Part shown: one piece after another, positions 1 to 5,367 of the stretch | Numbering within the stretch: the stretch's first letter is position 1 | How the letters are laid out: each line of letters starts with the position of its first letter | Assembly (NCBI GenBank): GCA_029879555.1 | Contig: JAOUQB010000198.1 | Span: 1-5,367 of the forward strand | Length of the DNA stretch: 5,367 nucleotides | Source of the DNA: Nitrospirota bacterium | Lineage (GTDB): Bacteria; Nitrospirota; Nitrospiria; Nitrospirales; UBA8639 | Direction of reading: 5' to 3' | Program-made: the position numbers and the translations under genes | Notes under the pieces: model-generated | Told to the model about the DNA's origin: nothing | Database searches by the model: none | The model's input: only the letters and a program-made list of their open reading frames with translations

Positions 1-1
1 T

Positions 2-295
2 GGTACCTACCATCAAGGCACCGTCTGGGGATGGCTCATTGGCCCCTTCGTGCTGGCACATCACCGCGTGTACCACAATCCCGGTACGGCCCTCTCTTAT
101 CTGGAGCCAATGGCGCACCAACTCAACGAGTATGGACTCGGCACCCTAGGCGAAATATTTGACGGACAACCTCCACATGCCCCACGCGGATGCATCGCCC
201 AAGCTTGGACCGTGGCGGAAGTGCTCCGAGCTTGGCATATCCTTCACACCTCCACCAAAAAAGGTCCCACAAAAAAGCGAGCTGGCATCACATAA
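2..295 (+). CDS. Glycogen debranching enzyme, amylo-alpha-1,6-glucosidase (GH133), C-terminal fragment
   Basis: This is the last 97 codons of a gene that begins before the window; the reading frame is open from base 2 to the TAA at 293-295. Visible motifs are those of the C-terminal (alpha/alpha)6-barrel of bacterial debranching enzymes: YHQGTVWGWLIGPF at the left edge, then GLGTLGEIFDG and PRGCIAQAWTVAEVLRA. Members of this family hydrolyse the alpha-1,6 branch points of glycogen or limit dextrins in the cytoplasm. In most relatives the residue after TVW is Pro; here it is Gly, which may be simple divergence. The protein ends with a short Lys-rich tail (TKKGPTKKRAGIT) beyond the conserved domain. 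The GH15 enzyme about 1.8 kb downstream acts on related alpha-glucosides, so both may belong to glucan turnover. The family call is strong; the N-terminal half and the promoter lie outside the window. Confidence 0.93.
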   Translation, partial: GTYHQGTVWGWLIGPFVLAHHRVYHNPGTALSYLEPMAHQLNEYGLGTLGEIFDGQPPHAPRGCIAQAWTVAEVLRAWHILHTSTKKGPTKKRAGIT

Positions 296-313
296 CCCCG
301 CTTCCTCCTTCTC

Positions 314-350
314 CGTCATCCCCGACAGTTGTTATCGGGGATCCATCCTT
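314..350 (+). repeat. Palindromic dispersed repeat, copy 1
   Basis: A 37-bp element starting CGTCATCCCC and ending GGGGATCCATCCTT. It contains a perfect 8-bp stem (318-325 with 335-342, ATCCCCGA/TCGGGGAT) around a 9-nt loop. It aligns without gaps to copies at 356-392 and, inverted, at 1060-1096. The ends GTCAT and GGAATC-like resemble the small REP/dRS3-type palindromes (ATTCCC...GGGAAT) known from many bacterial genomes. It lies 18 bp after the debranching enzyme stop codon. It could form an RNA hairpin there, but no T-run follows, so it is not a classical terminator. Confidence 0.75.
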
Positions 351-355
351 GGGCT

Positions 356-392
356 CGTCATACCTACATGTCTCTGGCAGGAATCCATCTTT
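356..392 (+). repeat. Palindromic dispersed repeat, copy 2 (degenerate left arm)
   Basis: Same 37-bp length and orientation as copy 1, starting 42 bp later with a 5-bp spacer (GGGCT). It begins CGTCATACCT and ends GGAATCCATCTTT. The stem arms are 360-367 and 377-384 around a 9-nt loop; six of eight positions pair. The right arm GCAGGAAT is identical to an arm of the copy at 1060-1096, so this copy is closer to copy 3 than to copy 1. The left arm looks mutated. Confidence 0.65.
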
Positions 393-503
393 CAACACCC
401 CCTCCAAATTCCACCTGTACTTTCCAAGAAAGCTTGGCTATTCTTTCCCATTCCTCAAAAAAGGTAAAAGGATACTATTCATCCTCTGACCCCACCACAT
501 TCT

Positions 504-510
504 GAAAGGA
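504..510 (+). promoter_or_regulatory. Ribosome binding site of the exported protein gene
   Basis: GAAAGGA lies 4 nt before the ATG at 515. It supports this start, which also gives an intact signal peptide. No convincing promoter pair is visible upstream; TACTAT at 473-478 could be a -10 box but has no good -35 partner at 16-18 bp. Confidence 0.7.
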
Positions 511-514
511 CATC

Positions 515-925
515 ATGACTACAACACTGACACGCATCGTTTTGGGAATTTCTTTGGGCATCTTTCTTTTTTCAGGAACTGGCCTTGCGACCGAACCAGC
601 GGAGATTGGGAATTATGTGAAATCTCGCATTGAGATCAGCGAGATGATGATGGGTTATCTCAAGGGTGGAAAGGGATACGGAAAAGGACAACGGCCCTCA
701 CCCGAAGTGCTACACGACATGGAAGCGGACATCACCACCAAGATCAGCGCCATCTTGGCGACACATGATCTGACGATCAAGGAATATACTGCGCACAGCC
801 AAGAGGTGTTCGCCGACGATGCCGCCGTGAAGACTTATCTCAACGAGCATCCCGATCTGAAGGCACGCTATGAGGCGCTCCCACTGGACCGCATGGGACA
901 TGGCCGCACCGGACGAGGGTACTGA
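515..925 (+). CDS. Small exported protein of unknown function
   Basis: A 136-residue protein that I do not recognise as a named family. Residues 1-25 form a clear Sec signal peptide: T-L-T-R, a hydrophobic stretch at about 8-22, and a likely signal peptidase I site after GLA (Ala25|Thr26). The mature part is about 111 residues and should be periplasmic or secreted. Residues 30-49 look helical (EIGNYVKSRIEISEMMMGYL). A Gly/Lys-rich linker follows at 50-58 (KGGKGYGKG), then helical stretches at 62-84 and 86-122 that include ADDAAVKTYLNEHPDLKARYEALP. The C-terminus is Gly/Arg-rich (GHGRTGRGY). There is no cysteine, so no disulfides or lipoprotein box. The gene stands alone on the plus strand, more than 200 bp from both neighbours, and converges with the kinase-like gene. 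Function unknown; that it is a real gene is well supported by the RBS and signal peptide. Confidence 0.82.
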   Translation: MTTTLTRIVLGISLGIFLFSGTGLATEPAEIGNYVKSRIEISEMMMGYLKGGKGYGKGQRPSPEVLHDMEADITTKISAILATHDLTIKEYTAHSQEVFADDAAVKTYLNEHPDLKARYEALPLDRMGHGRTGRGY

Positions 926-1059
926 GGCTGAGCGTTCGGAAAATACTCAAATCGGCTTGTCCCATTTTCTCGGATGAACTTGGGAGAAATCTCTTACCAA
1001 CTGATGGAAGCAGCCCGTGACCGACGACAATTTCTTCCACATCGGCTTGTGAGGATATA

Positions 1060-1096
1060 AAGAATTGATTCCTGCCAAATGCCAGCAGGAATGACG
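1060..1096 (-). repeat. Palindromic dispersed repeat, copy 3 (inverted)
   Basis: Read on the minus strand this 37-bp element begins CGTCATTCCTGC and ends GGCAGGAATCAATTCTT, matching copies 1 and 2. It has a perfect 8-bp stem (1068-1075 with 1085-1092, ATTCCTGC/GCAGGAAT) and a 9-nt loop, the same geometry as copy 1. It lies between the convergent 3' ends of the exported protein gene and the kinase-like gene. On the minus strand the hairpin is followed by T-rich sequence (CAATTCTTTATATC), so it may help end the kinase transcript; that role is inferred. Confidence 0.72.
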
Positions 1097-1153
1097 GATT
1101 GGGAGAGAAGAAGTCTCAACTAACCAATGGGGCCAACTGAAGGCTGGTTCCGA

Positions 1154-1972
1154 TTAGGACATTCTGGGGGATTGGTCTTTTTCCTTTTTCCACTTATACC
1201 AGATGGTTTCATTGCTTCCGTGCGGATAGATCAAGCGTTTCAACACGATGTAGGGCTGCCACAACAACTGCCGGTAGCGCTTGTTTAATGTCGACCGTTG
1301 CGCCAACTGTTGTTCGGCCTCCGTCATCAATTGCGGCTGAAACGTTTTTTTGTGTTTGTACAGATGATAGAGATCTTCCCGTTTTAACCGTTCAAAGATC
1401 TTTTCCGTGAGGCCCCCGAGCCAACCCTGGCGAGTGGGAATATGTACGCATATTTGAAAATCAATGAGATAGGGCTTTCCCTCCGTGGAACAGATAATAT
1501 TCCCTCGTTTATTCAAATCGACATAAAAGATTCGCCGACGATGGACCTCGTCCACGATCGCTTTTAATTGCTCAAAAAAATCTGAAGCCAGCCTAGTCTT
1601 CTGGGAGCCAAAGGCCGGATCGCCCGCAGCCACCTGGCAATAATCAATAATCTGCCGCTCTATTTCATGCAGCGTGTTCCCTTCAATAAATTGATGCCAA
1701 TATCCTCGAGTTCCAAACCGGGGCCCTAAGGTCGGCACTCCAGGGATATCGGCCACCATTTGATAGATGCTATATTCCCGTTTGGAAATCCAGGCGGCTA
1801 ATGGCCGAAACAGCCAGCCCCCTACAAACCGAAAATCGCTCAACTTTAAGACATAGCTCTCATGACGGGAATTGGTATAAAGAAGATTGAGGGAAAAAAA
1901 ATCGTCTTTCAACAAACGTTGAAAGGTGTACTCCTGCCCATCAATCATCACGTGCTGGGGATAGGTCGACAT
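1154..1972 (-). CDS. Protein-kinase-fold protein, RIO/LPS-kinase-like
   Basis: A 272-residue protein with the core signatures of a protein-kinase-like phosphotransferase. Lys43 in VLKL fits the ATP-binding lysine and Glu66 (KREYSIY) the helix-C glutamate. The catalytic loop is YVDLNKRGNI with Asp152 and Asn158, and the metal-binding motif is LIDFQ with Asp171. The third residue of the usual DFG is Gln, and no glycine-rich loop is visible before Lys43. These traits, with the small size, place it nearer to RIO, Bud32 or lipopolysaccharide (WaaP/Kdo) kinases than to Hanks-type Ser/Thr kinases. A basic, aromatic tail (about 228-268) could contact membrane or RNA. No signal peptide or clear membrane helix is seen, so it is probably cytoplasmic. 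The substrate is unknown. The gene is divergent from the GH15 gene across 145 bp. The ATG at 1972 has a weak GAGAG upstream. Fold assignment is fairly sure; activity is inferred. Confidence 0.8.
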   Translation of the reverse strand: MSTYPQHVMIDGQEYTFQRLLKDDFFSLNLLYTNSRHESYVLKLSDFRFVGGWLFRPLAAWISKREYSIYQMVADIPGVPTLGPRFGTRGYWHQFIEGNTLHEIERQIIDYCQVAAGDPAFGSQKTRLASDFFEQLKAIVDEVHRRRIFYVDLNKRGNIICSTEGKPYLIDFQICVHIPTRQGWLGGLTEKIFERLKREDLYHLYKHKKTFQPQLMTEAEQQLAQRSTLNKRYRQLLWQPYIVLKRLIYPHGSNETIWYKWKKEKDQSPRMS

Positions 1973-1991
1973 CAGGCTCTCGTTTCGAAGG

Positions 1992-2021
1992 TTGAGAGTG
2001 TGTGGTACGTGAACGTTTCAT
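1992..2021 (+). promoter_or_regulatory. Possible sigma70-type promoter for the GH15 gene
   Basis: TTGAGA (1992-1997, five of six matches to the -35 consensus) and TTTCAT (2016-2021, four of six to the -10) are separated by 18 bp. They lie about 100 bp before the GH15 start in the 145-bp gap shared with the divergent kinase-like gene. GTGTGGTA at 2000-2007 and TCCCACAC at 2033-2040 form an imperfect inverted repeat (7 of 8) around the -10 and could be an operator. Both are weak calls from pattern alone. Confidence 0.25.
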
Positions 2022-2109
2022 GTCTACGCACATCCCACACCATACCGGAATGGCCCATACATTTCATCCCCACCCCTCGCCATCAATATTGCCCGCTCAC
2101 AAACCGAAA

Positions 2110-2115
2110 AGAGGA
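2110..2115 (+). promoter_or_regulatory. Ribosome binding site of the GH15 gene
   Basis: AGAGGA is only 2 nt from the ATG at 2118 (3 nt if GAGG pairs), which is shorter than usual. The start is still preferred because the family's conserved N-terminus begins within the first ten residues; the next in-frame ATG (codon 15) would cut into it. Confidence 0.55.
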
Positions 2116-2117
2116 CC

Positions 2118-3947
2118 ATGCCTTATCAACCGATTGAAAATTACGGCCTGATCGGGAACATGCGCACCACGGCCCTGGTTGGGATGAACGGGTCCATTGA
2201 TTGGCTCTGTTATCCACATTTCGATTCACCGAGCGTTTTTGCCGCTATCCTGGATGATGGAAAGGGCGGACGGTTTTCTATTGCCCCCATCCCTAACCAT
2301 GTCAAATCCAAACAATATTATTGGCCGGATACGAATGTGCTTGTCACCCGGTTTCATTCAATCGATGGCGTGGGGCGTGTCATTGATTTTATGCCTGTCG
2401 GGAAAGATGCGACCGATTGTACCCAACATGGTATCGTGCGACGCATTCAAACCATTCGCGGCACAATGACGTTTCGCATGGAATGTCGCCCCGCTTTTAA
2501 TTATGGCCGCGACACGCATACCATTACGCTGACTTCCGGTGGTGCCATTTTTCACTCAACGCTTCTCTCCCTGCGTTTGGGTGCGACCATCCCCCTTCAA
2601 CAAGAAGGTCAAGCGCTCATCGCCGAGTTCACACTACAAGAAGGAGAAAGTGTCGATGTGTGTTTACAAGGCATGGAAGCCGAAGACCTTTCCGCGGGAT
2701 TCTGTCCCGAAACCCATGCTGAAGAACTCTTCACTCAAACGGTCAAGTTTTGGCGAACCTGGTTAGCCAAATGCACCTACTCTGGCCGATGGCGAGAAAT
2801 GGTCCATCGCTCAGCCTTAGTTCTGAAACTCCTGACCTTCCAACCCACCGGCGCCATTGTGGCTGCTCCCACGTGCAGCCTTCCGGAAGGCATTGGCGGC
2901 GAACGCAATTGGGATTACCGGTATACCTGGATTCGTGATGCGGCCTTTACGCTCTATGGGCTCCTTCGAATCGGATTTACCGACGAGGCCTCACAATTTA
3001 TGCATTGGCTGGAAGCCCGCTGCCATGAACTCGCGCCAGATGGTTCCCTCCAAATCATGTATGGCATCGATGGCCGGCATACGCTCACCGAAGAAACCCT
3101 TGACCATCTGGAAGGCTATCGCGGGTCATCCCCTGTTCGCATTGGGAATGGCGCCTATGATCAATTGCAACTTGATATCTACGGCGAGATGATGGATTCC
3201 GTCTATCTGTACAATAAATATGGCACCCCAATTTCGTATGACTTGTGGAAACATCTCCGCCGTCTGATTAATTGGGTGTGCGATAATTGGCAGCGTACGG
3301 ATGAAGGCGTGTGGGAAGTGCGCGGCGGGCAACAGCATTTCGTCTATTCCAAGCTGATGTGCTGGGTCGCCGTCGACCGAGGTATTCGTTTAGCCGATAA
3401 GCGTTCGTTTCCTGCGGATCGAGATCGCTGGCTCAAAGTACGAGATACCATTTATGAAGAAATCATGGAAAAGGGTTGGGATGCTCAACGGCAGGCCTTT
3501 ATCCAACGCTATGGCAGTGATTCATTGGACGCCGCCAATCTGATGATGTCCCTCGTCTTTTTCGTCTCCCCGACCGATCCCCGCATGTTGAAAACCCTGG
3601 ATGCCACACTCCAAGCGCCTGAAAAAGGTGGATTAGTCTCGAACGGGTTGGTCTATCGGTATAATCTTGCTGAATCGACGGATGGTCTCAACGGAGAAGA
3701 GGGCACCTTTAACATTTGTACGTTTTGGTTGGTGGAGGCCTTGACGCGCGCAGGGCAGGCGGACCGCAGTCGGTTGGACGAAGCCCGTTTGCTATTTGAA
3801 CAAATGCTCGGCTATGCCAATCACCTCGGATTATACGCTGAAGAAACCGGACATCACGGCGAAGCCCTTGGAAATTTCCCCCAAGCGTTTACCCATCTCG
3901 CCCTCATTAGCGCCGCTTTCAACCTCGACCGCGCCCTCGGCAAATAG
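2118..3947 (+). CDS. Glycoside hydrolase family 15 protein (glucoamylase/trehalase type)
   Basis: A full-length 609-residue GH15 enzyme. Residues 1-200 form the N-terminal beta-sandwich domain, with the hallmark start [18 protein letters not shown] followed by [22 protein letters not shown]. The (alpha/alpha)6 catalytic barrel spans about 220-605, with [21 protein letters not shown] (261-280), [25 protein letters not shown] (333-357), [15 protein letters not shown] (398-412), [16 protein letters not shown] (527-541) and a closing [19 protein letters not shown]. By family comparison the likely acid and base are Glu400 (WEVRGG) and Glu575 or Glu576 (GLYAEE); this is inferred. Members hydrolyse alpha-glucosidic bonds with inversion: some release glucose from starch-like glucans, others cleave trehalose, and sequence alone does not decide. 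No signal peptide, so probably cytoplasmic. It probably works with the debranching enzyme at the left edge in storage-glucan or trehalose turnover. No break or missing motif is visible. Confidence 0.95.
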   Translation: MPYQPIENYGLIGNMRTTALVGMNGSIDWLCYPHFDSPSVFAAILDDGKGGRFSIAPIPNHVKSKQYYWPDTNVLVTRFHSIDGVGRVIDFMPVGKDATDCTQHGIVRRIQTIRGTMTFRMECRPAFNYGRDTHTITLTSGGAIFHSTLLSLRLGATIPLQQEGQALIAEFTLQEGESVDVCLQGMEAEDLSAGFCPETHAEELFTQTVKFWRTWLAKCTYSGRWREMVHRSALVLKLLTFQPTGAIVAAPTCSLPEGIGGERNWDYRYTWIRDAAFTLYGLLRIGFTDEASQFMHWLEARCHELAPDGSLQIMYGIDGRHTLTEETLDHLEGYRGSSPVRIGNGAYDQLQLDIYGEMMDSVYLYNKYGTPISYDLWKHLRRLINWVCDNWQRTDEGVWEVRGGQQHFVYSKLMCWVAVDRGIRLADKRSFPADRDRWLKVRDTIYEEIMEKGWDAQRQAFIQRYGSDSLDAANLMMSLVFFVSPTDPRMLKTLDATLQAPEKGGLVSNGLVYRYNLAESTDGLNGEEGTFNICTFWLVEALTRAGQADRSRLDEARLLFEQMLGYANHLGLYAEETGHHGEALGNFPQAFTHLALISAAFNLDRALGK

Positions 3948-4130
3948 TTCTTTCGTTTTCAAATTCAACTGTTTTTTTATCCTCTTCGACCTTTTCTGAC
4001 GGCTCATTCCTCATTTGCTTTTCCAGGAACCGCCCCGTAGGATTCCCCGTACAGATGGACCTTTGCTCTACGTAAATAACTCCATCGTGTTCCATCACCG
4101 TAGAAACGGCTAAGAAAAAGAGGATTATTA
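3948..4130 (+). other. Intergenic region between GH15 and the NicO/UreH-like gene
   Basis: No gene is supported here. A T7 run (3972-3978) follows the GH15 stop but has no stable hairpin in front, so it is not a convincing terminator. Two exact CCCCGTA heptamers (4033-4039, 4045-4051) lie 12 bp apart. TCTACG (4067-4072) and CGTAGA (4099-4104) could form a 6-bp stem with a 26-nt loop. I found neither a cobalamin riboswitch B12 box nor a NikR-like GTATGA-N16-TCATAC operator. Confidence 0.5.
4119..4124 (+). promoter_or_regulatory. Ribosome binding site of the leader ORF
   Basis: AGAGGA stands 6 nt before the ATG at 4131, an ideal distance. The main gene's ATG at 4163 has only a poor candidate (CAGGGC). 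The best ribosome entry site in this gap therefore belongs to the short upstream ORF and not to the transporter itself. Confidence 0.6.
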
Positions 4131-4169
4131 ATGTTGCATTTCATCACCATGACAGGGCGCACATGTTAA
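4131..4169 (+). CDS. Possible 12-codon leader peptide overlapping the transporter start
   Basis: Reads MLHFITMTGRTC and stops at TAA 4167-4169. Its final codons overlap the ATG of the NicO/UreH-like gene (4163-4165) in a different frame. It has a well-placed Shine-Dalgarno site, while the downstream gene lacks one. The simplest reading is translational coupling: ribosomes ending the leader restart at the overlapping ATG. The peptide shows no run of one amino acid that would suggest attenuation, although it holds a His and a terminal Cys that could matter in metal sensing (speculative). The transporter frame is open upstream to 4076 but offers no ATG, GTG or TTG before 4163, so the SD is not explained by a longer transporter. 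It could also be a chance ORF. Confidence 0.4.
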   Translation: MLHFITMTGRTC

Positions 4170-4867
4170 CTCTACTGGGTCTAGGGTTTGTCTTAGGAAT
4201 GCGCCATGCACTGGAAGCTGACCATGCGGCCGCAGTGGCCTCACTTGCCACGCAACACCGATCAATTTTTCAGACGATGAAGCAAGGAATCGTTTGGGGA
4301 TTTGGTCATACCGTCACGTTGTTTCTATTCGGTTCAGTGGTCCTCATTATCGGGGTAGTCATCCCCGAACGCTTCGCTGATGCCCTGGAATGTGCCGTAG
4401 GGGTTATGCTTGTTGGATTAGGTCTGGATGTCTTCCGACGCATGCGAAAGGAACGGCTCCATTTTCATCTCCACCAACATCCTCATGCCGCACCCCATTT
4501 CCACGCCCATTCTCATACTCCGGGCATGGCCCATACCAGAGAAGCTCATCAGCATGCTCACCCCACAGGATTCCCCTACCGAGCCTTCATGATTGGACTC
4601 ATGCATGGCATGGCGGGATCAGCCGCCCTTATTCTTCTGACCCTCAACACGGCCATGTCTCCGTCGATGGCGATCAGCTATATGGTAATTTTTGGAGTCG
4701 GTTCTATCTTGGGCATGGGCCTCCTGTCCGCCGTTATCGCCATTCCGCTCTGGTACTCCTCACGCTCCCTCACATGGGCCCATCACAGTCTTCAACGTGT
4801 GGTGGGAATTGGCACGATGATGTTAGGGGTATATGTTATTTCTCAACATTCCCATTGGTTCATGTAG
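4163..4867 (+). CDS. NicO/UreH-family membrane protein, putative nickel/cobalt transporter
   Basis: A 234-residue polytopic membrane protein. Residue 15 starts the family signature HALEADH (H-x4-D-H, His15, Asp20, His21) in the first helix, followed by WGFGHT (His49); a second half-repeat has GLMHGMAGSAAL (His148). Hydrophobic stretches at about 1-14, 43-67, 72-90, 141-162, 169-195 and 211-227 suggest six helices. Between helices 3 and 4, residues 100-133 hold 13 histidines in HxHxHxH patterns, a probable metal-binding loop. Relatives include UreH-type proteins, RcnA and other Ni/Co carriers, used for uptake or export of Ni2+ or Co2+, often supplying urease or hydrogenase. No urease, hydrogenase or cobalamin gene is in the window, so metal and direction are undecided. 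The start at 4163 fits the family's usual N-terminus but depends on an overlapping leader ORF for a good RBS. Confidence 0.85.
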   Translation: MLTLLGLGFVLGMRHALEADHAAAVASLATQHRSIFQTMKQGIVWGFGHTVTLFLFGSVVLIIGVVIPERFADALECAVGVMLVGLGLDVFRRMRKERLHFHLHQHPHAAPHFHAHSHTPGMAHTREAHQHAHPTGFPYRAFMIGLMHGMAGSAALILLTLNTAMSPSMAISYMVIFGVGSILGMGLLSAVIAIPLWYSSRSLTWAHHSLQRVVGIGTMMLGVYVISQHSHWFM

Positions 4868-5110
4868 AAAAGATAAGAAGCCCCCCTCCGACCACCACCT
4901 CTCTCACAAACCCCGCACTAGATGACAAATCCGTTGTCCTCCATCTGGGAATTAGCCTGGCTTGCACACATTCGCACATGTTGATGGGCTAGGTAATGCC
5001 TTCCATAAAATGTCTAAGACCAACATGAGGGAGACCTTAATGAGGGATGCATTAGGAGATGCAAGGAAAGGGGGGTTTTCAAAAAAGAACAATGGCACGT
5101 TCTAATTTGG
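4868..5110. other. Non-coding stretch after the transporter gene
   Basis: No recognisable gene. A weak stem GACAA/TTGTC (4924-4928 with 4934-4938, 5-nt loop) follows the transporter by about 60 bp and lacks a T-run, so it is at best a poor terminator. Two exact ATGAGGGA octamers (5025-5032, 5040-5047) are 15 bp apart. A 21-codon ORF at 5040-5105 has GGAG 6 nt before its ATG, but its peptide (MRDALGDARKGGFSKKNNGT...) resembles nothing I know. A G6 run at about 5070-5075 and an A6 run (5081-5086) are homopolymer tracts. Confidence 0.5.
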
Positions 5111-5367
5111 ATGAGGCACCAAACGAATCAACCCTGGATCAATCACGCAATCGAACGCATCTTGTATCGCATAGTCTTCACAGTTTCTACACCCAATTTA
5201 TTAGCGACTGCCAATGACCACATAGAGTTGAACGTTCAAGGGGAAAAACTTATTGCTCAAACCAATTGGCCGGTGGTGGCGAGGTACACACGACGGCGTG
5301 CGATAGATTGTGTCGCAGGATTTGTCGCGCGCCCATGTTTTTCACGCCATCTGGGTAGGCAACGCTA
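5111..5367 (+). CDS. Unrecognised open frame running off the right edge
   Basis: From the ATG at 5111 the frame stays open for 85 codons to the window end. It begins MRHQTNQPWINHAIERILYR and includes NDHIELNVQGEKLIAQTNW. There is no Shine-Dalgarno site before the ATG, codon use (several ATA, TTA and ACA codons) is unlike the neighbouring genes, and the end is rich in Arg and Cys without any motif I know. An open frame of this length can arise by chance in six frames. The opposite strand also holds short peptides that look protein-like in three different frames (5250-5366, 5143-5223, 5102-5197), which could instead be a decayed minus-strand gene. I report it as the best candidate only. Confidence 0.2.
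   Translation, partial: MRHQTNQPWINHAIERILYRIVFTVSTPNLLATANDHIELNVQGEKLIAQTNWPVVARYTRRRAIDCVAGFVARPCFSRHLGRQR

Noticed and set aside
314..392. Tandem repeat pair considered as a CRISPR remnant
   Set aside because: The spacer is only 5 bp, the units are themselves palindromic and diverged, and a third copy lies elsewhere in inverted orientation.
159..489. Two plus-strand frames of about 100 codons across the debranching enzyme end and the repeat region
   Set aside because: They begin inside the debranching enzyme in the wrong frames, run through the hairpin repeats and have low-complexity Pro/Ser-rich translations.
966..989. Inverted repeat TTTCTC/GAGAAA after the exported protein gene
   Set aside because: A 6-bp AT-rich stem with a 12-nt loop and no T-run; not convincing as a terminator.
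951..1050. Direct repeat ATCGGCTTGT at 951-960 and 1041-1050
   Set aside because: Ten identical bases without flanking similarity; some such pairs are expected by chance in a window of this size.
1862..2137. 91-codon plus-strand frame across the divergent gap
   Set aside because: It is antisense to the kinase-like gene start and overlaps the GH15 start; no motif or RBS supports it.
3945..3980. Intrinsic terminator after the GH15 gene (T7 run)
   Set aside because: Only a 4-bp AGTT/AACT pairing precedes the T-run, too weak for a terminator stem.
4390..4992. A 200-codon frame on the plus strand overlapping most of the transporter gene
   Set aside because: It is the shifted frame of the transporter; its peptide is rich in Ser, Pro, His and Cys without hydrophobic pattern or family motifs, while the other frame has clear NicO/UreH signatures.

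Overview
The window is an ordinary-looking bacterial chromosomal segment of mid GC content. It carries carbohydrate-active enzymes, one kinase-like protein, one small exported protein and one metal-transporter-like membrane protein. Nothing identifies the host firmly. Codon use, Shine-Dalgarno sites and the mix of genes fit an environmental Gram-negative bacterium, and Nitrospirota is a guess from general familiarity rather than something the sequence proves. No tRNA, rRNA, CRISPR array, intact transposase or phage gene was recognised.

Left part (1-1153). The window opens inside the last 97 codons of an amylo-alpha-1,6-glucosidase (GH133 glycogen debranching enzyme). After a gap holding two copies of a 37-bp palindromic repeat comes a 136-residue exported protein of unknown function. 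A third, inverted copy of the repeat sits in the gap between that gene and the convergent kinase gene.

Middle part (1154-3947). A minus-strand gene for a protein-kinase-fold protein (RIO/LPS-kinase-like, with DFQ in place of DFG) is divergent from a complete GH15 glucoamylase/trehalase-type glycosidase. The two genes share a 145-bp gap. With the debranching enzyme, the GH15 protein suggests breakdown or turnover of alpha-glucans (glycogen, maltodextrin) or trehalose. A link of the kinase to this metabolism is only positional.

Right part (3948-5367). A 215-bp gap leads to a NicO/UreH-type six-helix membrane protein with a His-rich cytoplasmic or periplasmic loop. Its start codon lies inside the last codons of a 12-codon upstream ORF that carries the only good ribosome binding site, which suggests translational coupling. 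The last 500 bp hold no recognisable gene. An 85-codon frame open to the right edge is the best candidate there, with low confidence.

I see no convincing new multi-gene system. The best leads are the repeat family, the overlapping leader ORF, the unusual kinase and the unassigned right end.
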